64,000 nucleotides of DNA. Source: Absidia repens (taxonomy: Eukaryota; Mucoromycota; Mucoromycetes; Mucorales; Cunninghamellaceae). Positions 15,543 to 26,585 of this stretch are shown one piece after another (the first letter of the stretch is position 1; the number at the start of each line of letters is the position of its first letter). The translations under genes were made by a program, and so were the position numbers. The stretch lies in assembly GCA_002105175.1 (NCBI GenBank), contig MCGE01000053.1:1-64000 (forward strand), read 5' to 3'. The notes under the pieces are model-generated. The model searched no databases and was not told the DNA's origin. It was given only the letters and a program-made list of their open reading frames with translations.

Positions 15543-17761
15543 ATGACGATCAACGAAACGGCGGATAAACTCGGTCAAGGTGATATCACAAAACAACGTA
15601 CATTATTGTTAACTGGATCCTTTCTACACCAATCCCATATTGAAAAAGATATTTCAAGTGGTTCTTGTCGACATTAGAGACGCCGCCTCCCGAAGAGTCA
15701 TTCGCTGTGTTAAAAAGCCACTCGAAGAAAACAATTTGGAATTTGTTGCTTTATCTTACCGCTGGGGCGAATTACACGAGACGCACATCGACACTGGCGT
15801 TGGTTACACAGCAAGCATCACATCGTTTGCCTTGGATGATTTTTATCGCCTTTGCGAAATGATGACCGTCGAATCGGATACAATGCATATCGATTATGTA
15901 TGGGTGGATGCTATCTGTGTGGATCAAAGCCCAGCAAAACGAAAAGCAACCATTTACCAAATGAGCAATATCTACGATCGCGCCACCTATATATTAGCAG
16001 TACCGATCTTCATGTGACTTACCTGAAAGGCGTCTCGCTAAAAAATAGCGACACCATCAAGGGCTCCGGCAAATACTTTATGGACCTTTATCACCTTCTT
16101 CACGGACATACTTCCCAACTCGACGCCTTGGATGAAGCATTCCTCGATGATGCCAAAGTGCCAGAAGATCCTCCTGCATTAAGACAATTGCTGCTTAAAA
16201 ACACGAGTCATTTTGCGTATGGTTTGATGAAATACAAATCGTATCCTGATTTGTATTGTCCTGTACAAGCCCTCGATCATCTCTGCGAAACCACCACCAA
16301 TCAAGAGCGTCGTCAAGATTGGAAAACTTGGATAAAAGGGAACAGCAAGCATTCGAATGGAGAATTACATCAGTGTGACCAAAAGATTTGTCCTCTAGAC
16401 GTGTTTCATTCAAGACACATGGATCCAACATATGAAGACGACTGTCACTTCCGTGAGTCCCAATGGAAATCCAAGATCCTTCAAAGAAGCAACACTATTC
16501 GACAATCGATGGAATTTTTGGTGGGACTCATCAACGATTGGTCTACGCGTGTGTGGGTGATCAGTGAATTCAATATCGCCAAAAAGAAAAACAACCTCAA
16601 ATATTGGTTTATTCAATTGGCTGATCTTGACGGCCGACCATCTGACCAATATCGGTATAATAAAATGCCGGTCGAAAACTTTACCTTCTTCACATTTGAT
16701 TTTAACAATTCTTCAGACACCAGTATGAACGTTGATTACTACAAAGACGACTACGAAACAGAACGGACGAGAACAAGAACGTCCAACCCAGTGTATATCG
16801 AATTTCATCATACTTTACACAGTCAACTCGGTCGACAAACGTTTCTGCAGAACATTCTGATTTCCAAAGCCAGTAAAAATGGTAAGTTGAAACAAACAAC
16901 GGACCTTACCCTGCTTTTTTCAATTTTAGAAAAAAAAAAAAAAAAAAAAAGGAAAGGCATGTAAAATGTTTATTTTTATTTATTTTAAAATTCATTAGAG
17001 GATCGATTTTACAGTATTTTGCCATTCTCACCATATCAAGACAGAAACCTGGAGGTGTCGCATTGGAAAATCAACACGATGCCATCCGTGAAATTGAAAC
17101 TCTACGAAATCATGCACACAGAAGATAAATTAGCACTGCTATTTTTGTCCGGTGATGCGGGGCGGTGCATAGCGATGTTTTACCAACCTTTGCAACATCG
17201 ACTTTAACGTCGACATCCAGTCTTGCGCATCGAATCAATAGTCCTGACGTAGCTTTTTCGAATTTTGACGTAAAGGATCCATCCACTATTATGTTTTATC
17301 ATCAAACCAACAACAACAACAACAACAACAATGATGATGAGGAAGAGGACGATGATGAAGAGGACGGTGGTGACTCGTACCAACACTATTTACGTTTGAA
17401 ACCGAAAGAATATTTTGTGGCAAAACGCAATGTCTATTGGATTGACGAGAATGATAGCATCAGGCGCAACAAGTGGACAATTTTTAAACGCCTTGGCTTC
17501 CATAATGATGATGAGGATGATGCTTCTAAGCATCATTTTGATATTGTTTCTATCCCACTTACGGAATCGTTGCATAATGAAAAGGATCCTTTTTTTTTTG
17601 ATTTCATCACTTTAATCGGTTGTTTTGCTAAAAACAAATGGATTCTATCATCCAAAACCAATCAAAATGCCGCCGACGGAGATCATGTGGTATGCCATGG
17701 CGACTCCATCGGCAACGACAGCGATGCTAAGCCCCCTGTTACTTTTTTTGATATCTACTAA
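15543..17761 (+). pseudogene. HET2: multiply damaged HET-domain pseudogene
   Basis: Exon 1 (15543-15579) is kept, but the donor is GTGATA rather than GTAATA. The end of intron 1 and the first codons of exon 2 are deleted: 'cccatattg' joins straight to 'aaaaagatatttcaagtgg', removing the acceptor and the DLSLKDT segment. A second lesion near 16001-16004 drops one C of a CCC (ACCGATC instead of ACCCGATC), ending the frame right after YILAVP. A third, near 17158-17166 in exon 3, shifts the frame after the LLFLSGDA segment. Intron 2 (16882-16998) and the final FFDIY-stop are intact, and AATAAA is at 17810-17815. The rest is very like HET1, so this is a young tandem duplicate that is already dead. 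HET motifs 1-3 remain readable in pieces. Confidence 0.9.
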
Positions 17762-18949
17762 AAAACCCAAGATGCGGTATGGTTTAATATTTTGTATGGT
17801 GATTGATTTAATAAACAACTACATACATACTTGAAAAGCAACCAATTATTGTTTCTTACCTTGGGCTGATGATATGTATAATTAATGTTCAATCATTTAT
17901 ATTTATCATGCGTTACTGTACCATTATTGTGCCGTTGCATCAACGTTCGGCTTAGTTGGTATAGGATAATTAATTGTATTGAGTTTAATCTAATAGGATA
18001 AGCTATATTTTTTTTTTGCACAACATGCATTGTCCATGCTGTATAATGAATGTCTCTGTACACCTTCCATATCCTAGAGAGCCATAATAATCAATCACTT
18101 GAAAAGATAATAAAATAGCGGAGTTCCCTGTTTATGTTTATCCTCTATCATTCCATAGGCCAAAAAAAAAAAAAAAAAAAAAAAGACATACCTCCAGATA
18201 GACAATACCATTTTATTTTTACAGATAACTTTTTGGAATATCCATTGTCCAAATCTTCTCGTTATGATTGCGCAGAGGGCAAATGACATTTTAAAATACC
18301 GCTTCAGAATTTTGGGCACTGCTCCTCGTGCTAGACTTATCCGTGCGCCTAGCATACGCCACTTGGCAAGGCGGCGTTTAAAACGAAATTCATGCAAAAG
18401 TCCCTGCAGCAATCAGGGGTCTTGTCTCGCGTGTCATCTTTGGTGGCATGGCGCCATTTCATACGAGAAGTGGTTTCTTCATACAAACAAAGTCTACCAC
18501 ACACAGTATAATTAATATTTTGTTTTTATGTTGGACATTTTGACATTTTCAAAAAAAAAAAAAGATTAGTCCCTGAAGTGTGGGATTTTTCCCTGCTAAC
18601 GCTTTGTGATATATAATATTTAGTGAAGTGTCTCTTAAAATTTCTTGGTTTTACTTGCTACATATTTTTTTTTTTGGGTCATATATCCATATGATGGTAC
18701 CAGTACTGTGTCTATATCTATATTGTATTAAAACAGTTTATGTAATTATGAAATGTACTATTGATAAGGTGAAGCCTAATTTTCTGTTCATCGCTGTAGC
18801 GGCTATTGGCTTTATTTGAAGTGACAATATATTAACTAGGAAGCAAAATAGATTTCTCGTGGTCCGGTTTAATTTTATCTCAATCCACATGTTCATTTTC
18901 GGGTGATAAAAACATTCAAAAAAAAGATTTTTTTTTTTGTCAACTATCT
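17762..18949. repeat. HET2 3' flank and repeat A copy 2 (18012-18560, inverse)
   Basis: Bases 17940-18010 repeat the HET 3' flank ('cttagttggtataggataat'). Repeat A2 follows in inverse orientation relative to A1 and immediately abuts this flank through a T-run. Bases 18561-18600 ('tagtccctgaagtgtgggat') are shared with the end of A3 at about 30970-31010, so the A unit extends a little further there. From 18600 to 18949 I see no gene. Confidence 0.6.
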
Positions 18950-19361
18950 ATCACGGAAAGGTTGCGACACTGCATCCCGCACTGTACAGTACTGCACAGT
19001 ACAGCTGCCCTTATAAAGAGTGGATCATGGCGGTGGTTAAAATCTCGAACGAAAGTTAGGAACGAAAATTCACCAAGGAGCGCGCGATACAAGATAGCTG
19101 AAATAAGACGTCTGACTACTGTATAAGCCATATTGTTTATCTAAATCCCCCTATTGCATAGACACTAAGTGTTAGAGGATTAGGATTGCTGCAAGAAAGC
19201 CGGATTCTTTAGACAAACAAAAGCGCATCTTGTTGAGTTTACGTGTTACAGATAAACGCCGTCGTATTGTTATGTTCCCCCCCCAGCCATTCTTATTTTA
19301 TCAACTGTTCGTGAGTAGGAATCCCGTTTTTTCTTTTTTTTTTTCTTCCTTTTGGTCCATC
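18950..19361 (+). promoter_or_regulatory. 5' leader of HET3 (diverged)
   Basis: It keeps only parts of the family leader: 'tggatcatggcggtggttaa' near 19019, 'ttacagataaacgcc' about 115 bp before the ATG, and the pyrimidine-rich stretch just before the start. There is no perfect TATATAAA; a weaker candidate lies near 19125-19140. Confidence 0.4.
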
Positions 19362-21617
19362 ATGACCACCGATGACCCATTAGATCGGCTCGGTAAAGGT
19401 AATGTCTGCGTCCTTTTTTCTTGACTGTGTGTATACAGTATGGGAAAAACCGACCCATGTACTGATATAGCTCTCCCACTTTATCTATTTATATTTTGTG
19501 TGCTGTAGATCTAACATTTACAGACCCTCAGCAGCAACAGAAGAAACAGCCATTTCAAGTTGTTCTTGTCGACATTGAAAAGGCCGCTAAAGATAAAGTG
19601 ATCCAGTGTGTTAAAAAGCCACTCGAAGCACCCGATCTAAAATTTGTTGCGGTGTCTTACCGTTGGGGCGAATTACATGAAACGCTGATTGATACCAAAG
19701 TTGGCTACACAGCGTCAATCACGTCGTTTGCCTTGAATGATTTTTATCAGCTTTGCAAAATGATGACCATGGAATTGGATTTGAAACATATCAAGTATGT
19801 GTGGGTGGATGCGATCTGTGTGGACCAACGCCCATCCAAGCGAAAAGCTATCATTTATAGGATGAATAACATTTACGAACGTGCCACGTATATTTTGGCA
19901 GTACCCGACCTTCACTTGACTTACTTGAAAGGCGTATCCATCAAAAACAAGGAAACCATAGTGGGCTCATACGAATACACGGCGGATATTTATCACCTTA
20001 TTCACGGAAACACCACCAAACTCGCCGCCGTGGAAAAACGTTTTCTCAATGATTTCGGAGTACCCTATGATCCTCCTGAATTACGACCCTTGCTTCTCAG
20101 ATACACGGATTATTTTGCGCATAGTTTTATGAATTTCGAAAACCATCAATCGATGTACTGCCCTGTGCGAGCTCTTGATCACATCTTCGATCAAGCGCCT
20201 CCATCAGAGCCACTTTGTTATCGAAACGACGGCCGCAAGACCACGGTTGAAACGTTACACCAATGTCGTGAAAAGCTTTGCCCTTTGGCACTTTATAGTC
20301 AAAAAGACTGCTCAGCATCAAGGCTTCAAATATGGTGCTCGGATCACTCTCACTGGAAGTCAAAAACCATTGAAAGAGGCAATAAAATTAGACAATCGAT
20401 GGACTTTTTAACGGATCTCATCAAGGATTGGTCGTCTCGTGTGTGGGTAATCAGTGAATTCAACATTGCCAAAAAGGCAAACAACCTCAAATATTGGTTT
20501 ATTCAGTTGGCACGGAACTATCGCCATATGGAGGCGGAGGATAATGTCATGAACGATGAATTGCTCTTTTTCAAATTTGATTTTACCCCATCCTCTTTCT
20601 TTTTGACTACCATGATGAACATCCCTTATTACGCAAATCAAAAAGAAACAGAAGCCACGAGATTACATTCCACCGACCCGATTTATCTACGATTCCATTC
20701 TACGATGGTCCGTCAACTTCACCAACGATCATTTCTGGAGATGATCCTGAGTTCCAAGGCAAGTAAAAATAGTAAGCTGATCAACAACAACCTACCCCCC
20801 CCTCCACCTTAATTTTGTAGAAAGGATTCTAATTTTTATTTTATTTTATTTTTTTATTTTTTTACTAGAGGATCGTTTTTACAGTATTTTGCCATTATCT
20901 GCATATCAAAGCAAAAAATGGGAGATGTCGCATTGGAAAATTCGTAACACGACATCTGTCAAATTAAAATTATATGACTTCATGAACATCAAAGACAAAT
21001 TGGTTCTCCTTTTTTGGTCCATCCGTAAAGACGCCATACAAAATGACGTACTCCCAACGTTTGCCACATCGACTTTGCCTTTGGATGGGTTCCAAATGGA
21101 GCAATTTGCAGATTGTCTGGAGCGTGGGTCTTGCAATTTTGACTTGGACGACCCATCTACCATTAGGCTTCATCATCAACAACACCCACCCAACAACGAT
21201 AATGAGGATAAGGATGACAATGCCATTGATGGTGAGGATGACGATGATTCGAAAAAATACCACCTTCGTATAAAACTGAAAGAATATTATGTGGCGGAGG
21301 ATGACGATTTTCCTGCATCCCGTGCCGAATTGCTTTCGGAGAGTGTCTACCTTTGTAAACGAATTGGCATCAAGGACGCTTCTGCTCATACGCTTGACAT
21401 TGTATTTATTCCTGCTTTTCAACTGCAACACCTCAAAGAAATGTCCATTAAAAACACTGAATGGCATTATTTCACTTTGGTCGGATGTTTTGTCGCCAAC
21501 AGATGGATCATCTTTTCTCAACCGCACTACGGTCCAAATTATAAAAAACTTTGGGCCGGCCATGATGGCCATTCTGCCCATCTTAATCATCCTGCTACTG
21601 TTTTTGATATCTATTAA
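19362..21617 (+). CDS. HET3: HET-domain protein with C-terminal fused domain, 682 aa
   Basis: Exons: 19362-19398, 19509-20771 and 20869-21617 (2049 nt). The start is the ATG of the 37-nt exon 1, which is conserved in all eight copies. HET motif 1 FVAVSYRWG is at about 58-66, motif 2 YVWVDAICVDQ at about 109-119 with NNIYERATYILAVPD after it, and motif 3 SRVWVISEF at about 322-330. Between motifs 2 and 3 lie two Cys/His signatures conserved in the family: CPVRALDHI (Cys230, His237) and HQCREKLCPL (His263, Cys265, Cys270). The C-terminal part starts DRFYSILP and has the LKLYDFMNIKDKL block, an Asp-rich linker and the tail VFDIY. The exon 2/3 junction codes Lys where the paralogues have Glu. In Ascomycota HET proteins trigger cell death on non-self recognition; that role here is inference. 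It reads open throughout and is the most diverged of the intact copies, closest to HET8. Confidence 0.9.
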
Positions 21618-22769
21618 ACCTCCCCCCTCTTTCACTTGTTTACCACATTCTTTGTGTCACTCCTTTGGGTCGGTGCTCTATTACTAACACTACACAAGAG
21701 GCGATGCGAACCTTTTAAATCCCGCCCACGGGAAATCTCCACCTTTCCCTATTTTCTCCCTTTCTGTCTTTTTCTTTTTTCTCTTCTTTTTTTTTTTTTT
21801 TTTTTTTTTTTCTTTCCTTCATCATTGGAATCTCATTGAGATTTTGACAATCTTGGATATGCGTTAGGACTAGTTTAGAAGCGTTTTCAGTTCAGGGATG
21901 ACAACATGCATGGGGAAACCCTTTCATTTTGGATTTAGGATCTAGAACCACTCATTAGTTGTCATTTTTTGAAGTCGTCATTAGCTTCGTTTCGTCTTAG
22001 TTTCTTCATAGTTTATGTATGCCACTGAATAAAATATGCCATCTTTATTTTTTATTTTTTTTACATTGTCTGAATGAAAAGTGTCCCATTCGTCTTTTTC
22101 AGATCTTGTGAATAAGAGATTCCTTTTGTACCATCGTCTGCTTTAGATTAGGGTTTGACTGTCGGCATGCTCCTATAAAATAGTTACCAATTTGCAATCT
22201 TTTTTCGTGTATCGTACAGTATATTAGATCCTCAAGTTTTTATTATCCATTTTAGACTAGCGTTGCCCATCGCCCAGCTCTTACATTAGTCTTTTCCTCA
22301 TGTTTCACACCAACAGATCGTTCTCTCTCAATCACTTGGTTACATTGAGCAACTCCTTTGTCTTTACTTTTTTTATATCTACCAATATATTTCAATAAAA
22401 TTGTTTCTTTTAATTAAACATTCTAATATACCGTTTGATGTTAAACTATAGCTCAACTGTAGCTGTTTTGTGAGTTGTGCCACCAAACACGACCAGATGT
22501 CTAATACACCCCACTCTCTCCCTGGTTGGTTGGCGTAAAAACAATTACCATTAAATATAACCCTATTCCCGTTCGACAAGTTATGTTAATATAAGATAGC
22601 CGCTATAGAGAGGGGTGGATGGTTTTGGCATTGTTATCAAACTTAATTATGACTACTTGCATTAGGCCCCTGACTCCAAGTAGAACCTCTTCTTTTTTTC
22701 TGTTGCATTTGTCAGAATAATTTGAAATTGAATAAATATATATATATATATATATATATAAAGTGGTAA
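21618..22769. repeat. Dispersed repeat D, copy 2 (about 21835-22470), start of the 4.3-kb duplication
   Basis: From about 21665 the sequence runs parallel to 31218 onward ('tcggtgctctatt', 'gaaccttttaaatcccgccc'). D begins near 21835 with 'attttgacaatctt.gat' and 'gttcagggatgacaacatgc', then strings together AATAAA-containing blocks and 'ttgtgaataagag'-type blocks. Bases 22610-22760 begin the HET4 upstream region, with a (TA)n run at 22736-22760. No gene. Confidence 0.65.
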
Positions 22770-22917
22770 TGGTCATGGTGTTTACTTTACGTTCATGCTG
22801 AACCGCACGATAGTATCAATATACTGCATGGAATACTCTGATGTTGATCAAACCACATTGGGGAATATCAATATCTTTCTGCAACAAAAATGGCCACATG
22901 TCCCAAAGAAGATCTGC

Positions 22918-22948
<31 letters not shown>

Positions 22949-23112
22949 GTGAGGGAGCAGTGTTTGTTTAATTCTTTGAACACAGAAAACTTAAAAAAGA
23001 AGGCTAAAACAGAAAAAGATCTCTTACTAAATTATCAATCACTCAGTCCTCGCCACCCTGCATATAGGACATACCTAAAAAGGGGGTGGATCGTGGCGGT
23101 TGTTAAACCGTC

Positions 23113-23146
<34 letters not shown>

Positions 23147-23467
23147 AGGAACCAAAAATCTTACCAAACGGCGTATAAACCCCACAAAAACAAACAAACA
23201 AACAAACACCTCGTTGCTCTCAATGCCGTTATTGAATGAAAACTCTCCATCTATTGTAGAAACTGCTACCATCGTTGAGCGATAAAAAAAGCGATTTATG
23301 TATTGATTTTCGAAACAAACTTGTGGCACCCACATTGACTTTTCGTGTTACAGAATAGCACCTTTTTGAACAGTTCCCCGAAGGATATGTTACGCAACAT
23401 CATTTCTTTTTTCATCCACTCCTTTTTTTCATCTTCTTCTTGTTCTTTATCTGTTTTAAATTCCATC
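22770..23467 (+). promoter_or_regulatory. 5' leader of HET4
   Basis: Distal part as for HET1 and HET6 ('gaatactctga', 'aaaaatggccacatgtccca', 'tcgccaccctgcatatagga'), a long A-run at 23116-23142, and 'cgtgttacagaatagcacc' about 120 bp upstream of the ATG. The proximal TATATAAA of the HET1 subgroup is not found. Confidence 0.5.
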
Positions 23468-25701
23468 ATGACGATTGACGGACAAGTGAATCAGTCCAGT
23501 AAAGGTAAATCAATTATTCGGTGTGAACTTTTGTTAGACTGTCAAATCTATATTAACTAATATACATATGCCGTCCTCCTAATCTTGAATTATTATTTTT
23601 TTTTATCAAATTCAATATAGAACAGGAGAAAAAGAAGCCATTTCAAGTGGTACTTGTCGACATTGAAAAAACTGTCGCAGACAAAGTGATCCACTGTGTG
23701 AAGAAGACGCTCGAAGATGACGATTTGAAATATGTGGCGTTATCTTACCGTTGGGGTGAATTACATGAAACGCTGGTGGATACGGGCGTGGGCTATACGG
23801 CATCGATCACGTCGTTTCACTTGGATGATTTTTACAAGCTATGCTATACAATGACGTTAGAATCGGATATGAAGGACATCAAGTATCTGTGGGTGGATGC
23901 AATCTGTGTGGACCAAAATAACCCTGTCAGGCGAAAAGCAACCATCTATCAAATGAGCAACATCTACGACCGCGCCACGTATATCTTAGCCGTGCCCGAT
24001 CTTCCTCTGACGTACATCAAAGGTGTCTCGACCAAAAATTACGATACCATCAACGCCATCAAGGCATATCGCAAAGACATTTATCATCTGCTGCATGGAA
24101 ACACCACCGAATTCAATGCCCTGGAAGAAGCCTTCCTCAATGATTCCAGCGTCCCCAAAGAGCCTCCTGAATTACGACAATTACTTGTTGAATACACCGA
24201 TTATTTTGGGCATAGTTTTACGACGTACGAAAAACACCATACCAAACATTGTCCTGTGCGAACGCTCGATCACATCTGCAAACTCGGTGAATCACGCCCG
24301 CCCACGAACCGTTGGAAATTCTGGATCAGAAAAAAAAAGAAGCACTTGATTGGTGATAACCATTGGTGTGATGACGCGACGTGTCCCCTCAAATTTCGGT
24401 TTGACAAAGATATGGACTTCAGCTGGGATGAAGAAAAAGAATTGAACTGGTCGAAATGGAAATCAAAGATCATGAACCGAGGCAACAGTATCCGGCAAGC
24501 GATGGAATTGATGACGGACCTTGTCAAGGATTGGTCTTCTCGTGTGTGGGTGGTCAGTGAATACAGCATTGCCAAAAGGAAAAACAATCTTAAATATTGG
24601 TTTACACAATTCTCATTCACCTATGGCGACGACAATGGCATGGATGAGGATCTGATTTATTATTTCAAGAAAAATGGCCTGCATTTTTTCAAATTTGATT
24701 TTAATGACCCGTTGATGGATGCCCCTTACTACTCCGATCAAGGTGCAGCAAGATTGACGCGAGGAACGTCGACCAATCCCATTTACATCCGATTCCACTA
24801 CACGATGACCCGCCATCTTGCTCAGCAAACCTTTTTGGAAATGATTTTGTTTACCAAGGCCAGCCGAAATGGTAAATTAAAAAAAAAAAAAGAATAAAAA
24901 AACGTTTTTGATTTTTTAAGAGAAATGATTCTAATTTTTTTTTTTTTTTCCTTCTCAGAGGATCGGTTTTACAGTGTTTTGCCGTTGTCCGAATACCATG
25001 AAAAGAAAAAAGAGGTGTCCAATTGGAATGTCGGCAGCCTGTTATCGGTCAAATTGAAACTGTACGAGATCATGAACTCCAAAGACAAATTGTTCCTCCT
25101 TTTTTGGTCCACCAATATAGAAGCCATCCACAACAATGTTCTCCCCACCTTTGCAAGCTCCACTTTACCCACTGATTTTGAAACGGAGCATCTTTTACAA
25201 TTGCTCACCGACCCAATGTCCAACTTCGACGTGGACGACCCATGCACCCTTCAGCTTCTTCATGATGATAAACACGCCGATCAAAACAACAACAGCGACG
25301 ACAACGACGACGACGATGAGGATCACCAGGAGCCCTATGACTACCTACGTCTAAAACCAAAGGAATATTATGCGGTCGACTACCTGGAATATGACTACCA
25401 AGCCGAATTACTTACCAAGTGTATCCCGCGTTCTCAACGGATTGGCATCCATGATGCAACGCCACAGACACTTGACGTGGTAGCCATCCCCGCCATACAA
25501 TGGGAATCCGGGGTGTCTCCTTTTATATATCGTGGTCGAAAGCATTTCCTTTATTTGGTTGGATCGTTTGCAACCAACAAATGGACCATGTTCTTTGATT
25601 TCGACTACGACTATCGTCGTCTCGATGAAGAACTCCATGTGACTGCCAACGACACCAACGAGGATGTTACCAAGTCAGTGACCTTTTTTGATATCTATTA
25701 A
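23468..25701 (+). CDS. HET4: HET-domain protein with C-terminal fused domain, 676 aa
   Basis: Exons: 23468-23504, 23621-24871 and 24959-25701 (2031 nt), all phases consistent. HET motifs: YVALSYRWG, YLWVDAICVDQ with MSNIYDRATYILAVPD, and SRVWVVSEYSIAKRKNN. The Cys/His pair is HCPVRTLDHIC and NHWCDDATCPLK. A methionine inside exon 2 (23647) also opens a long frame, but the shared exon 1 and exon 2 sequence upstream shows that the true start is 23468. The C-terminal domain opens DRFYSVLPLSEYHEKKKEVS, carries an Asn/Asp linker coded by (AAC/GAC) repeats near 25283-25326, and ends in TFFDIY. It forms a subgroup with HET6, of which it is the segmental duplicate, distinguished by the block YYFKKNGLHFFKFDF. 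Confidence 0.92.
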
Positions 25702-26159
25702 AAAAAAAAAAACCGTGTGGCGGAGGGGGTTATCCACTTTTATTATACGTATGGCGGGGGAGGTTTGGATTTATTCGATAATTAATAACTACAATATGAT
25801 ATACTTTTTGTTTTTTTACTATCAAAATAATAATATATAAATAAATAAATTCCAGTTTACGTTCTTTTTGAATGACAACGCCTCTCTGCATTTCCAAGGT
25901 TGTTGGTCCGGACATTTAGAAGGAAAAAAACAAAACAAAACTGAGAGACAACAATAACTAAAGAATCCACGTGGGCGGGATGTAAATTCTTCACATCGCG
26001 CAGAAGTTCTTTTTTTAAAGAAAAACTTTGGACTTCACTATACACTTGCTATCATTTCTTTTTTTTTTTTTTGTCGAGGACATTAGATTTGCCTATTTTA
26101 CCTGTACTGCAGAGCCATTTATTGTAAAATAGTGCGTGTCAGCCACCAAAAAAAAAAAA
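25702..26159. other. 3' flank of HET4 and CACGTG-containing junction
   Basis: 25702-25925 is the shared 3' end with HET6 (matches 35145-35388). After it the sequence changes to 'aagaatccacgtgggcggga' at 25959-25980, i.e. the inverse CCGCCCACGTGG motif, and 'gcgtgtcagccaccaaa' at about 26132, which also occurs beside HET5 and HET7. An A-run (26147-26169) marks the start of the HET5 leader. No gene. Confidence 0.5.
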
Positions 26160-26585
26160 AAAAAAAAAAGAGTCGTGCGGAATTTGATTTTCCAAAATTG
26201 TAAATTATCAAGGTTCACTGATGACGGTTATAACCATGAAAATTGATTCAGGAACCAAACGTCATCAAGGGAGTTGCCATAATAACTAAACCGAAACACT
26301 CTGCCACAACTATATAAACTACTATTCATTTAAGTTTCTTACTGCTACATATACTATGATCGTTGGGGAATAAAAAAGGGCTCCCTGTATTGGTCTTTGA
26401 CCCATTGATTTATGAAACAAAGGGTGGGGCATCTCATTGAGTGTTTGTGTTACAGTGGAGCGCCTTTTTGTCATGTTCGCCCGAATATACGTGCCCCGAC
26501 CCATTCATCATTCATTCTGTCAATTATTTGTCACCCTCCTTTTCCTTCTCTCTTTTTTTTTTTTTTTTTTTCGTTCAACTACATC
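26160..26585 (+). promoter_or_regulatory. Conserved 5' leader/promoter of HET5
   Basis: As in HET1: 'gtcgtgcggaatttgatttt', TATATAAA at 26311-26318, 'actactattcatttaag', 'gaataaaaaaggg', then 'gtgtttgtgttacag' and the T-rich stretch before the ATG. Confidence 0.6.

Noticed and set aside
18095..18412. Frame in repeat A2, partly shared with A3
   Set aside because: Broken by stops in A1 and A4, so it follows from repeat identity, not from coding constraint.
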